A stretch of DNA of 64,000 bases from Gammaproteobacteria bacterium. GTDB lineage: Bacteria > Pseudomonadota > Gammaproteobacteria > Eutrophobiales > Eutrophobiaceae. The DNA lies in the NCBI GenBank assembly GCA_012103475.1, contig WLWS01000002.1, positions 186,001 to 250,000 of the forward strand, in the 5' to 3' direction. Position numbers and translations under genes: made by a program. Below are positions 1 to 7,911 of this stretch, in pieces (position 1 is the stretch's first letter; each line of letters starts with the position of its first letter). The notes under the pieces were generated by a model. The model ran no database searches. It was not told the DNA's origin and saw only the letters and a list, made by a program, of their open reading frames with translations.

Positions 1-1
1 C

Positions 2-889
2 GACGTAGTACTGGCTGATGGTAGTCAGATAACTGTTAATGAAAAATCCTATCCGGATATTTATTGGGCGGTACGGGGAGCAGGCCCTGGTTTTTTCGGT
101 ATCGTGACAAAATACTATTTGAAAGCCTATCCTCTGCCAGGGGTCTTGCTAACCTCGCAATATATTCACCCACTTAGCGAGTATGAAAAAGTTTCTTCTG
201 CGCTCGAAACACTTGTGCCAGATAGCGACCACAAATTAGAGATAATTCTATTACTGACAAGTAACTCCGACAAGGCAGCTGTCGAGGCTGGCGCCCCTGC
301 TCAGGTTTGTCTAATAAACGCGAATGCTTATGGTGCAGATGAAGAGGAATCCAGAGCATTGTTAAAAACCATAGCTGATAGCCCGCTTGGGAAGAAGCCA
401 TTGGCCAAGAAAGAATACGAATTAACCAACCTGAAAGTCATGACAGGTGAGACTGGAGAATCCTTTCCCAGAGGTAGAATGGCAACTGAAGGCGTATGGA
501 GTAATTCAATAGCACCTGTCATAGCTACTCTGTATAAGAGAATGAAACAAGCAGTGACTCCCATTACTACGGTCAGTATTCGTTTTCTCGGCAACACCAG
601 ACTTCCGGATGAAGCAGCATTTTCCTTGATAGGCAGCACAAATATACTCTCTGTCCTGACCTGGCAAGATGAAAAAGATGACGAAAAAATTGCCGGCTGG
701 ATGCGCGGGACTATGGATGCTTTAGCGCCTTATTCACTCGGACATTACATCAATAATGACGATGTTGTGACTTACCCTGAACGAAATCAGGCATCATTCA
801 GCGAGGCGAGTTGGAAAAAGCTACGAGTACTACGAAAAAAATATGATCCCGAAGGCGTGTTTCACGATTATTACGGTATTGATTCGTAG
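2..889 (+). CDS. FAD-linked oxidoreductase (berberine-bridge-like), 5' truncated
   Basis: The reading frame is open from the first bases of the window, so the gene starts upstream; 295 C-terminal residues are visible. An ATG at 104 is internal, because the residues before it (LADGSQ, then YWAVRGAGPGFFGIVTKYYL) form the typical end of a PCMH-type FAD-binding domain. The C-terminus (WKKLRVLRKKYDPEGVF) matches the berberine-bridge-enzyme end that packs on the flavin. Family members use O2 or another acceptor to oxidise alcohols, sugars or amines with covalently bound FAD; the attachment residues lie outside the window. It ends 12 bp before a CoA ligase and may share its transcript. The substrate is not predictable. 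Confidence 0.85.
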   Translation, partial: DVVLADGSQITVNEKSYPDIYWAVRGAGPGFFGIVTKYYLKAYPLPGVLLTSQYIHPLSEYEKVSSALETLVPDSDHKLEIILLLTSNSDKAAVEAGAPAQVCLINANAYGADEEESRALLKTIADSPLGKKPLAKKEYELTNLKVMTGETGESFPRGRMATEGVWSNSIAPVIATLYKRMKQAVTPITTVSIRFLGNTRLPDEAAFSLIGSTNILSVLTWQDEKDDEKIAGWMRGTMDALAPYSLGHYINNDDVVTYPERNQASFSEASWKKLRVLRKKYDPEGVFHDYYGIDS

Positions 890-901
890 CTTTTCGCTGT
901 T

Positions 902-2545
902 TTGAATACTACTAAAGAAGTAGCAATCTCAGTTTACGAGCGCTTTCAACAAAGCGTAGTGACTTATCCTGATAATACGTTTTTACACATACCTAGGCAG
1001 GCTACAAGCAGTTATTTGAATGACTCTGTAAATTTCACTTATTCGGAAATGTCTGGAAAGGTCGAAGAGTTACGTAAACTGTATAAGAAGCGTGGATATG
1101 GGGCAGGGCACCGGGTAGCTTTGATGCTCGAAAACCGCGCCGAATTTTTTCAACACTTTTTTGCACTAAATAGCCTTGGTGTTTGTGTTGTTCCTGTAAA
1201 CGCTGAGTTTGTGGTAGACGAAATCAGCTATCTGCTTGATAACAGTGATGTCTCCCTGGTAATACTTCTACCGCTTTATTTAGAAAAATTGCAGCTATCG
1301 CTGCAATCTATTAAGAAAACAATAGATACCTGTATTGTTACCGACATCAAGAATTTAGCTGAAGCTCCGCCGCTCAGCCACGCTCAAGTTAGAACAGGAG
1401 TTAAGGCAGATGCGACCATTTTGTATACCTCTGGTACGACAGGTAAACCTAAAGGCTGTGTTTTATCAAACGAGTTTTTTTTCTGCGTTGGTGACTGGTA
1501 TGTCAATATTGGAGGTCATTGCCAGCTCGATGTCGGAGTCGAAAGAATGATTACGCCACTGCCGGTTTTTCATACCAATGCCTTGATCTGGTCAATGATG
1601 GCGATGATACAGACCGGTGGCTGTTTGATTCAGTTAGACCGGTTTCATTCATCAACATGGTGGGAAACTGTGCGTGAATCCAAAGCGACCTGTCTGCACT
1701 ACCTTGGTGTCATGCCCGCCATGCTACTTAGCTTGCCTGAATCAGATTCTGATTGTAACGAACAGATAAAATTTGGTCTTGGTGCCGGTGTTGAACCGGA
1801 TCTGCATGCCAGATTCGAAGAACGTTTCAGTTTCCCTTTGATTGAAGGCTGGGCCATGACTGAAACCGGCTCAGGTGTTTGTTTTATGACTGATAGTGAT
1901 CCCAGGCATGTGGGCAAACGTTGTATGGGGAAAGCACTGGATACGATGGAGTTTGTGATTGTTGACGAGCATAAAAATGAAGTCGATATAGGTGAAGTAG
2001 GCGAGTTACTTGTCAGGCGTAAAGGCGAGGAGCCTGGCTTCGGCTTTTTCACTGAGTATTACAAAAACGCGGAAGCGACCAGAGAAGCGTGGAGCGGAGG
2101 CTGGTTTCATACCGGTGATGCTGTAAAACAGGACAAGGAGGGCTCTGTTTTTTTCGTTGAACGAATAAAAAATATTATTCGGCGTAGCGGTGAAAACATA
2201 GCCGCTGCTGAAGTTGAGACAGTCCTGATTGATCATGATTCTGTTGTGAATTGTGCTGTTGCACCAGTCCCGGATAAGATTCGTGGAGAAGAAGTGGCAG
2301 CCTGTATCGTGCTAAGCGATAATTTAGAGTCAAGTGAGGAAGTCGCGAGCAAGTTTGTTAACTACTGTCTGACAAAACTCAGTTATTTTAAAGTGCCGGG
2401 CTACATTATATTTGTTGATAAATTGCCTGTGACTTCGACACAAAAAATACAGCGAGGCCAACTTCGTCAGCTTGTTACAGACTCTCTGGAAGCCGGGCAA
2501 TACTTTGACTGCAGAGCGATGAAGAAAAATATAAAACTGTCTTGA
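902..2545 (+). CDS. Acyl-CoA ligase (AMP-binding, CaiC-like)
   Basis: ANL-superfamily ligase of 547 aa, a usual length. It makes an acyl-AMP and then an acyl-CoA from a carboxylic acid. The P-loop is at residues 175-186 (YTSGTTGKPKGC). The adenine-site motif GWAMTETGSG lies near 310, the TGD motif near 403 and the hinge region RIKNIIRRSGENI near 420. The C-terminal catalytic Lys is in TSTQKIQR. General character recalls crotonobetaine/carnitine-CoA ligases, but this does not fix the substrate. The start is a TTG 12 bp after the preceding gene, with no strong ribosome site; no better start is in frame. It precedes a probable acid uptake system, so it may activate the imported acid. Confidence 0.88.
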   Translation: MNTTKEVAISVYERFQQSVVTYPDNTFLHIPRQATSSYLNDSVNFTYSEMSGKVEELRKLYKKRGYGAGHRVALMLENRAEFFQHFFALNSLGVCVVPVNAEFVVDEISYLLDNSDVSLVILLPLYLEKLQLSLQSIKKTIDTCIVTDIKNLAEAPPLSHAQVRTGVKADATILYTSGTTGKPKGCVLSNEFFFCVGDWYVNIGGHCQLDVGVERMITPLPVFHTNALIWSMMAMIQTGGCLIQLDRFHSSTWWETVRESKATCLHYLGVMPAMLLSLPESDSDCNEQIKFGLGAGVEPDLHARFEERFSFPLIEGWAMTETGSGVCFMTDSDPRHVGKRCMGKALDTMEFVIVDEHKNEVDIGEVGELLVRRKGEEPGFGFFTEYYKNAEATREAWSGGWFHTGDAVKQDKEGSVFFVERIKNIIRRSGENIAAAEVETVLIDHDSVVNCAVAPVPDKIRGEEVAACIVLSDNLESSEEVASKFVNYCLTKLSYFKVPGYIIFVDKLPVTSTQKIQRGQLRQLVTDSLEAGQYFDCRAMKKNIKLS

Positions 2546-2568
2546 AGGCATGAATAGGGAGGAAGGAT

Positions 2569-3006
2569 ATGTATACTGGTGATGAATATTGTCATAGTAG
2601 TAGCATTGAAGTGAATGTCGACACCGACACTGCCTTTAAATATCTCAGTGATGGGGTGGCTCAGGGTGACTGGACGCTGGGCAGCATGCAAAGAAAAAAG
2701 GTTCGTGATAACACTTATAGTGGTGTTTCTCTCTTCAATGGTGATGAATTGTTCATTCAAATAGAAGCCGATCTTGAAAAACTAATTATTTACTACCACG
2801 TCGGCATGGATTTGGAAAACCTGCAACCAAGAAATGTTGTCAGAATCGTACCGGGTCCAGTAATAGGCAGGGATGAAACTGTCTGTCTGATTACCTTACT
2901 CAGCTGGAGAAACGCTGCTGCGGATGACGCAAAATGGAAACTTACCTGCGTCTCGCATGAAACTGAAATGTATATTATAAAAAATCGTCTTGAATCCCAA
3001 ATCTAA
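2569..3006 (+). CDS. SRPBCC-like small protein, function unknown
   Basis: A 145-aa soluble protein without signal peptide or membrane segment. An excellent ribosome site (GGGAGGAAGG) precedes the ATG. The opening (SSIEVNVDTDTAFKYLSDG) and the later VGMDLENLQPRNVVRIVPG resemble the beginning of a START/polyketide-cyclase-like (SRPBCC) fold, in which a helix follows the first strand and a hydrophobic pocket binds a ligand. The match is by general character only. It sits 23 bp after the CoA ligase and 22 bp before the membrane gene pair, so it is probably part of the same operon. A ligand-binding accessory role would be inference. Confidence 0.6.
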   Translation: MYTGDEYCHSSSIEVNVDTDTAFKYLSDGVAQGDWTLGSMQRKKVRDNTYSGVSLFNGDELFIQIEADLEKLIIYYHVGMDLENLQPRNVVRIVPGPVIGRDETVCLITLLSWRNAAADDAKWKLTCVSHETEMYIIKNRLESQI

Positions 3007-3028
3007 TTCAATTTAAGAAAAAATACAT

Positions 3029-3301
3029 ATGTCTATAAGTAAATCACGCGACGTTTATCTGCGTTGGCGAAATCGCTTTGTCCTGAAGTTGGCACTTTAT
3101 CATTTCGCTTTAGTATTGCTGTTTGATCTCCTTGCAATCTACGCGCCCACCGTCTTTAGTTCATCTATTTTTGCTGACAGCGCCTATACCATCGGGCTCG
3201 TTTTTGCTCTGTTTATTGTCGTATCGGTCATTACTTCAACTTTTTACTATTCCTATCGAATTACCGAGAAAGAAAGTAAATTCCTGCCTGGTGTCCGTTA
3301 A
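3029..3301 (+). CDS. DUF485/DUF4212-type small membrane protein, symporter partner
   Basis: A 90-aa protein with two membrane segments, about residues 18-40 and 52-74. The N-terminus is basic (YLRWRNRFVLKLALYHF) and the C-terminus charged. Proteins of this size and topology are routinely encoded immediately before ActP-like sodium:solute symporters (the yjcH-actP arrangement), and that is the arrangement here: the symporter starts 22 bp later. It is presumably an inner-membrane accessory subunit of the transporter. The family assignment rests on topology and context more than on a diagnostic motif. Confidence 0.75.
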   Translation: MSISKSRDVYLRWRNRFVLKLALYHFALVLLFDLLAIYAPTVFSSSIFADSAYTIGLVFALFIVVSVITSTFYYSYRITEKESKFLPGVR

Positions 3302-3323
3302 AGTGATTATTGGAAAATTTAAT

Positions 3324-4955
3324 ATGAAACTCTGTCTGATGTCAGCAATGATGTATTTAGGCGGTACACAGTTCGCTATGGGTGCTGTTGAAGAGCAGGT
3401 GCAAAGGCCCGTAAATATTGCAGCATTGATTACCTTTGTGATGTTTATGATTCTAACATTAATGATCACCACCTGGGCTGCGCGTCGGACGAAGTCCAGA
3501 AAGGACTACTATGTTGCGGGTGGTGAGATAACTGGTCTGCAGAACGGTTTTGCCATAGCGGGTGATACGATGTCAGCAGCGTCGTTTCTGGGTCTGGTTG
3601 GCCTGGTTTTTGTACTTGGCTTCGATGCGCTCTACTTTATTGTAAGTTTGGTAGTTAGCTGGCTGGTTGTTTTGATTGTGATAGCAGAACGGCTTCGAAA
3701 CCTTGGCTCTTACACATTTGCTGATGCATTGTCCTACCGGCTGTCAAAAAAACCTATTCGAATTCTTGCTGCCAGTTGCGCTCTGGCGATTATGATTCCT
3801 TATCTTCTCGCACAATTAGTTGCGGCAGGTACTCTGGTAGAGGGCTTGTTCGGACTGGATTACAAACAGGGCGTGATAATTGTCGGTGTTCTCATGATGA
3901 TCTATGTCGCCTTTGGTGGGATGATGGCAACTACCTGGGTGCAGATTGTCAAAGCTGTATTGCTAATAGGAGGAGGCACGCTGCTATCAATAGGAGTTAT
4001 GTCTGCGTTTCAGTTTAACCCGGCCAATTTGATTTCAGCAGCTGTTGATAAGCACCCATTGGGTGACAAGCTTTTGAGTCCGGGTGGTCTTTATACCGAT
4101 ATTATTTCCGCGGTGTCTCTCAGTCTCGCCTTTATCGGTGGCACAGCTGCGATGCCACATGTGTTAATGAGATTTTTTACAGTATCGAATGCTGTACAGG
4201 CGCGGCGCTCGGCAGCCTATGCAGTAGGACTTATTGCCTATTTTCAGGTTTTGGTTCTAATTATAGGTTTCGGGGCAGTAGTCATGCTGGTAGACAATCC
4301 GGAATATTCAAATGGTGGAACTGATGTTATAGGCGGTAGTAATATGGTCGCTATTCATCTGGCCCAGTTTGTTGGTGGTGATGTCTTTATGGGCTTTATT
4401 TCCGCGGTCGCCTTTGCGACTATTCTTGCCGTAGTGTCCGGCCTGACTCTCTCAGCAGGAGCGACAGTTTCTCATGATTTATTTTCCAATGTAATCCGTG
4501 ATAACAAGTGCACGGAAAAGGAAGAACTGTTCATTTCCAGAATCACGGTTGTAGTACTCGGAATTCTAGGAATATATCTGGCTATTGTATTTGAAGGTCA
4601 GAACGTCGCTATATTGGCAACTTTGCCATTGGCCATCGGTGCGAGTACTAATTTTCCAATGTTGTTTCTGTCTATGTACTGGAAGGGACTGACCACTCGC
4701 GGAACAGTCTATGGCGGTTCGATTGGTTTAGTACTGGCAGTCGGTCTGATAATACTCGGACCGAATGTCTGGGTGAAAGTATTCGGATATAAAGAAGCGG
4801 TGTTTCCTTATGCCTATCCCACAATATTTTCAATGAGTGCCTGCTTTCTATTTTGCTGGTTTTTTTCAATTACGGATAAATCAGAACGTGCTGAAGAAGA
4901 AAAAGCTGCTTTTCCGGCACAGTTGTTACGTTCTCAATTGGGTGAAGTGAAGTAG
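3324..4955 (+). CDS. Sodium:solute symporter, ActP-like
   Basis: Inner-membrane symporter of the SSS family (about 543 aa), importing a small organic acid with Na+. Features typical of ActP relatives are KSRKDYYVAGGEITGLQNGF after the first helix, AIAGDTMSAASFLG in the second, and about 13 hydrophobic segments. Inside the body is a long loop with TAAMPHVLMRFFTV, also characteristic of the acetate permease branch. I chose the ATG at 3324 (MKLCLMSAMM) over an upstream in-frame ATG at 3123, because the upstream stretch overlaps the DUF485 gene and is not membrane-like in the expected way. The MKL start also gives a cleavable-signal-like first segment as in ActP. Substrate unknown. Confidence 0.88.
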   Translation: MKLCLMSAMMYLGGTQFAMGAVEEQVQRPVNIAALITFVMFMILTLMITTWAARRTKSRKDYYVAGGEITGLQNGFAIAGDTMSAASFLGLVGLVFVLGFDALYFIVSLVVSWLVVLIVIAERLRNLGSYTFADALSYRLSKKPIRILAASCALAIMIPYLLAQLVAAGTLVEGLFGLDYKQGVIIVGVLMMIYVAFGGMMATTWVQIVKAVLLIGGGTLLSIGVMSAFQFNPANLISAAVDKHPLGDKLLSPGGLYTDIISAVSLSLAFIGGTAAMPHVLMRFFTVSNAVQARRSAAYAVGLIAYFQVLVLIIGFGAVVMLVDNPEYSNGGTDVIGGSNMVAIHLAQFVGGDVFMGFISAVAFATILAVVSGLTLSAGATVSHDLFSNVIRDNKCTEKEELFISRITVVVLGILGIYLAIVFEGQNVAILATLPLAIGASTNFPMLFLSMYWKGLTTRGTVYGGSIGLVLAVGLIILGPNVWVKVFGYKEAVFPYAYPTIFSMSACFLFCWFFSITDKSERAEEEKAAFPAQLLRSQLGEVK

Positions 4956-4993
4956 TTTTATTTAAGCCAGATGTTTTACGGGGGAGATGAAAA

Positions 4994-6154
4994 ATGGTTA
5001 GTGAAAACGCAGAAGAGAAGCTGAATAAAAACATCACGGTATTTTCGCTTATTGTAATAGGCGCCCTGGGTGTGATGGCTTTTCAGGTTTTACCATCGAT
5101 GATTATCGGCATGATTACCGATCTCGGTTTTACCCAGCAACAAGTAGGGAAAGTTTCCAGTGCTCAGCTTGGGGGCATAGCACTCGGATCAATCATTAAC
5201 CTGTGGCTGATAAAAGTACTTTCCTGGCGACGCATCGCCACATTTGGTTTACTCGGATTACTTCTTTGTGATCTGGCCAGTATGTTTCTGAATGATTATA
5301 TGTCATTTCTTATTATTCGCTTTTTGGCTGGTGCAGCTGGTGGTATCTGCGTGTCATTCGGAGCATTTGCTTTGGGTAATACCGCGAAAGCGGATCGGAA
5401 TTTTGGCCTGTTTATGTCATTTCAGGTTGTCTCCGCCATTATCGCGAATATGTTTCTACCAGGTATTGTGCAATCGACTGGCATTATTTGCATTTTTATC
5501 GTACTGCTAGTCCTTGATTTGCTGGCTTTGTTCGTGCTGCTTAAGAATGTGCCGAACGTGGAGGTGGCAGAACAGGAAGCAGCAGGTACTAATAGTCCAA
5601 GGATATGGGCTTTATGTGTCATTCAGCTGACCGCTGTATTGTGTTTCTTTATCGCATTAGGCGGGTTCTGGACTTATATTGCCCCTATAGGACTTGCCGC
5701 CGGTTTAAGCGAACAGGATACCGGGCGTGCAATCAGTCTGGGTTTATTTGGCGGCCTGGCGGGATCATTCGTGGCAGCTCAGCTCAATATCAAACTAGGA
5801 CGCTTGTTGCCTGTATTATTTGCGGTTTGCGCACAGTTTACTGCACTGTACATTCTGTTTTCCGGCTTTGATTTTACTGTTTACACTCTGGCTGCGGGTT
5901 TATTCATGTTTGGCTGGTATATGTTTTTCCCTTATCAGCTTGGCATGATCGCCGCTTTGGACAGGGACGGCAGACCTATGATTCTTGCTAACGCAGTTGC
6001 AGGTGTAGGTTCAGGCGTCGGGCCCTTAATTGTCTCTTTCTTTCTGGTTGGTGATTTTCTACCGGCTTACAAAATCGCCGCTTTGTTCTTATTTCTTGCC
6101 TTATCCCTGGCAATTCTCGTCATTACTATCAGCAAAGCTGATGTAAAAACTTAG
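4994..6154 (+). CDS. MFS transporter
   Basis: A 386-aa major facilitator protein with about 12 hydrophobic segments. The cytoplasmic loop after helix 2 reads KVLSWRRIATFG, a reduced MFS loop-2/3 motif. The central linker (about residues 185-200, NVPNVEVAEQEAAGTNSPR) separates two six-helix halves. A strong ribosome site (GGGGGAGA) precedes the ATG. It follows the symporter by 38 bp and ends 11 bp before the convergent amidase gene, so it closes the + strand operon. The resemblance is to aromatic-acid/sugar-efflux-like carriers, but direction and substrate cannot be told. Confidence 0.85.
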   Translation: MVSENAEEKLNKNITVFSLIVIGALGVMAFQVLPSMIIGMITDLGFTQQQVGKVSSAQLGGIALGSIINLWLIKVLSWRRIATFGLLGLLLCDLASMFLNDYMSFLIIRFLAGAAGGICVSFGAFALGNTAKADRNFGLFMSFQVVSAIIANMFLPGIVQSTGIICIFIVLLVLDLLALFVLLKNVPNVEVAEQEAAGTNSPRIWALCVIQLTAVLCFFIALGGFWTYIAPIGLAAGLSEQDTGRAISLGLFGGLAGSFVAAQLNIKLGRLLPVLFAVCAQFTALYILFSGFDFTVYTLAAGLFMFGWYMFFPYQLGMIAALDRDGRPMILANAVAGVGSGVGPLIVSFFLVGDFLPAYKIAALFLFLALSLAILVITISKADVKT

Positions 6155-6164
6155 TAGAATCTTT

Positions 6165-7577
6165 TTATAAACCAGTTCTGCGCGGAATGAAGCCGCCAAG
6201 CGATTTTTCGACGGTAGCGGCGGCAGCCAGAGCGATGTGTTCCTGAAATGCCTGTGAGACAATCTGTACGCCAAGTGGCAGACCATCCTGCTCACCCGCA
6301 TTGACGACAGCGCCGGGCACGCCTGCTACCGCCCAGGCATGGACGTAATTAAATGCAGCGTATTGAAGATATTCTTCCTGCTTTGCGCCATAAGGGGCTA
6401 TACCGTGTTTTGGTGCAGGACCAGTAGTAACCGGACAGATAATGACATCATAAGCCGCGACAAATTGGCGCATCATGGAACGAAACTGAAAAAACCGTCC
6501 CTGAAGATCAAAAAACTCAGCAAGTGGCAAAGGATCGCCGAAGCCATTCAATAAAGACTGAAATTGCTCGTGGTGTCGTCCCTTACAGCCTTCAAGATCT
6601 TTCCATGTTCGTATGCCACCATCGGCACCTGCCATTGAAAAGAATATTGCTGTTGCCTGACTTAAATCGGGAGGTGTGACTTCTGACACTGTGGCGCCTT
6701 TTGCCTCCAGGGCTTTTACCGCAGTCTCGATTGCCGATTTTGTTTCGTCGCTGACTTCGATCGTGCCATCATAGTTGTAATAGCCAACTTTCATTTTGCT
6801 GACATCAATTTGATGCATATCGCCTAGTGGCACTGGTGGAGCGTAAGGATCAAGCCAGTCAGGACCAGACATTATCGGTAATAACAGACTCAGGTCTTCG
6901 ACATAGCGAGCCATAGGACCGATGCACATCAAATCGCGATAGCCAGTATCTCGCGTTTCAGGCCAACTGCCGGTATCGGGAACTCGACCAACAGTAGGCC
7001 GTATACCAACTGTACCATAGTAATGACTCGGCACACGGATTGAACCGCCACCATCCAGTCCTATGCCAACGAGTGTTGCATCGGCGGCGAGAAGAGCGCC
7101 TTCTCCGCCAGTCGAGCCTCCGGGAGTATGCTCAAGATTAGCCGGATGATTTGTTCGACCAAAAATAGCGTTGTCTGTTTCATAAGAAGACGAATACTCA
7201 GGACAGTTTGTTTTCGCTATCAAGATAGCGCCTGCCTGTCGTAAGCGGGCTGCACAGCTGGAATCTTCTGGTTTGTGGTGTTCGCGGGCAAAGGAGCCGC
7301 CGGTACAAATAAACCCATCTACGTCTATGGAGTCCTTAATAGTTATCGGTAATCCGAGAAGGGGAAGTTCTGAACCCTCGGCACGAGCTTTATCAGCCTG
7401 TTTAGCTAAAGAAAGTGAGCGTTCATCATCGCAATCGACGACAGCATTTAATTTATCGTTGACACTATTTATTCTATCAAGAGTTTGTTTAACTAATTCT
7501 TCGCTCGAAATATCACCTTTTTTCATCAGCTTAAGATAGTCGCACGCGGAAGGTAAGGCTGTGTTTTTTTTATTCAT
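6165..7577 (-). CDS. Amidase (amidase-signature family)
   Basis: A 470-aa amidase-signature hydrolase that cleaves amide bonds to acid plus amine or ammonia. The catalytic Lys is in PITIKDSIDVDGF. The Gly/Ser motif is GGSTGGEGALLAA, where the second Ser of the usual GGSSGG is Thr. The nucleophile region is GLDGGGSIRVPSHYYG, so all three elements of the Lys-Ser-Ser triad have a counterpart. It is not GatA-specific in context: no gatB or gatC is nearby. It is the last gene of a minus-strand run with a cytochrome c and a PQQ dehydrogenase, suggesting work on small nitrogenous or alcohol-derived metabolites. Substrate unknown. Confidence 0.9.
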   Translation of the reverse strand: MNKKNTALPSACDYLKLMKKGDISSEELVKQTLDRINSVNDKLNAVVDCDDERSLSLAKQADKARAEGSELPLLGLPITIKDSIDVDGFICTGGSFAREHHKPEDSSCAARLRQAGAILIAKTNCPEYSSSYETDNAIFGRTNHPANLEHTPGGSTGGEGALLAADATLVGIGLDGGGSIRVPSHYYGTVGIRPTVGRVPDTGSWPETRDTGYRDLMCIGPMARYVEDLSLLLPIMSGPDWLDPYAPPVPLGDMHQIDVSKMKVGYYNYDGTIEVSDETKSAIETAVKALEAKGATVSEVTPPDLSQATAIFFSMAGADGGIRTWKDLEGCKGRHHEQFQSLLNGFGDPLPLAEFFDLQGRFFQFRSMMRQFVAAYDVIICPVTTGPAPKHGIAPYGAKQEEYLQYAAFNYVHAWAVAGVPGAVVNAGEQDGLPLGVQIVSQAFQEHIALAAAATVEKSLGGFIPRRTGL

Positions 7578-7605
7578 CTACTTCACCAGGGAATTATTGC
7601 TAAGA

Positions 7606-7911
7606 TTATTTGTGTTGGGAGACGTATACCCAGATTTGTTCAATCTCTTCTGCATCGAATACATCACCCAGTGCCGGCATAAACCCTTTGCCTGAAGTGA
7701 CCGAGCTGATAAATCTTTTTTTGTCGTTTTTCGGAAACATTTTGAGATTAAAGCTGGCAGTGCCCGGGTTTCGCAGATTTTTGCCATGACAATTCGCGCA
7801 AGCCAGATCATAGAGTTCTTCGCCGGCTTCATAGTCATCACTTAGATCGGTGCTGGTCAGAGCACTTAAAGGGAAAATAAGAAAAATGCAGAGACTGATA
7901 AATTGCTTCAT
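7606..7911 (-). CDS. Small c-type cytochrome, PQQ-dehydrogenase partner
   Basis: A 101-aa exported monoheme cytochrome c. A signal peptide covers about residues 1-18. The heme motif is CANCH near residue 38, and a candidate axial Met is in GKGFMPALGDV. The C-terminal helix (EEIEQIWVYVSQHK) is typical of class I cytochromes. Its ATG overlaps the stop of the PQQ dehydrogenase gene (ATGA), so the two are translationally coupled. It is most likely the periplasmic electron acceptor for that enzyme. It resembles PedF/XoxG in role, but is shorter than characterised XoxG proteins. Confidence 0.88.
   Translation of the reverse strand: MKQFISLCIFLIFPLSALTSTDLSDDYEAGEELYDLACANCHGKNLRNPGTASFNLKMFPKNDKKRFISSVTSGKGFMPALGDVFDAEEIEQIWVYVSQHK

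Noticed and set aside
3123..3323. N-terminal extension of the symporter
   Set aside because: It overlaps the DUF485 partner gene, and the ATG at 3324 gives the family-like start.
6165..7577. Amidase as GatA of the tRNA amidotransferase
   Set aside because: No gatB or gatC nearby, and the context is catabolic.
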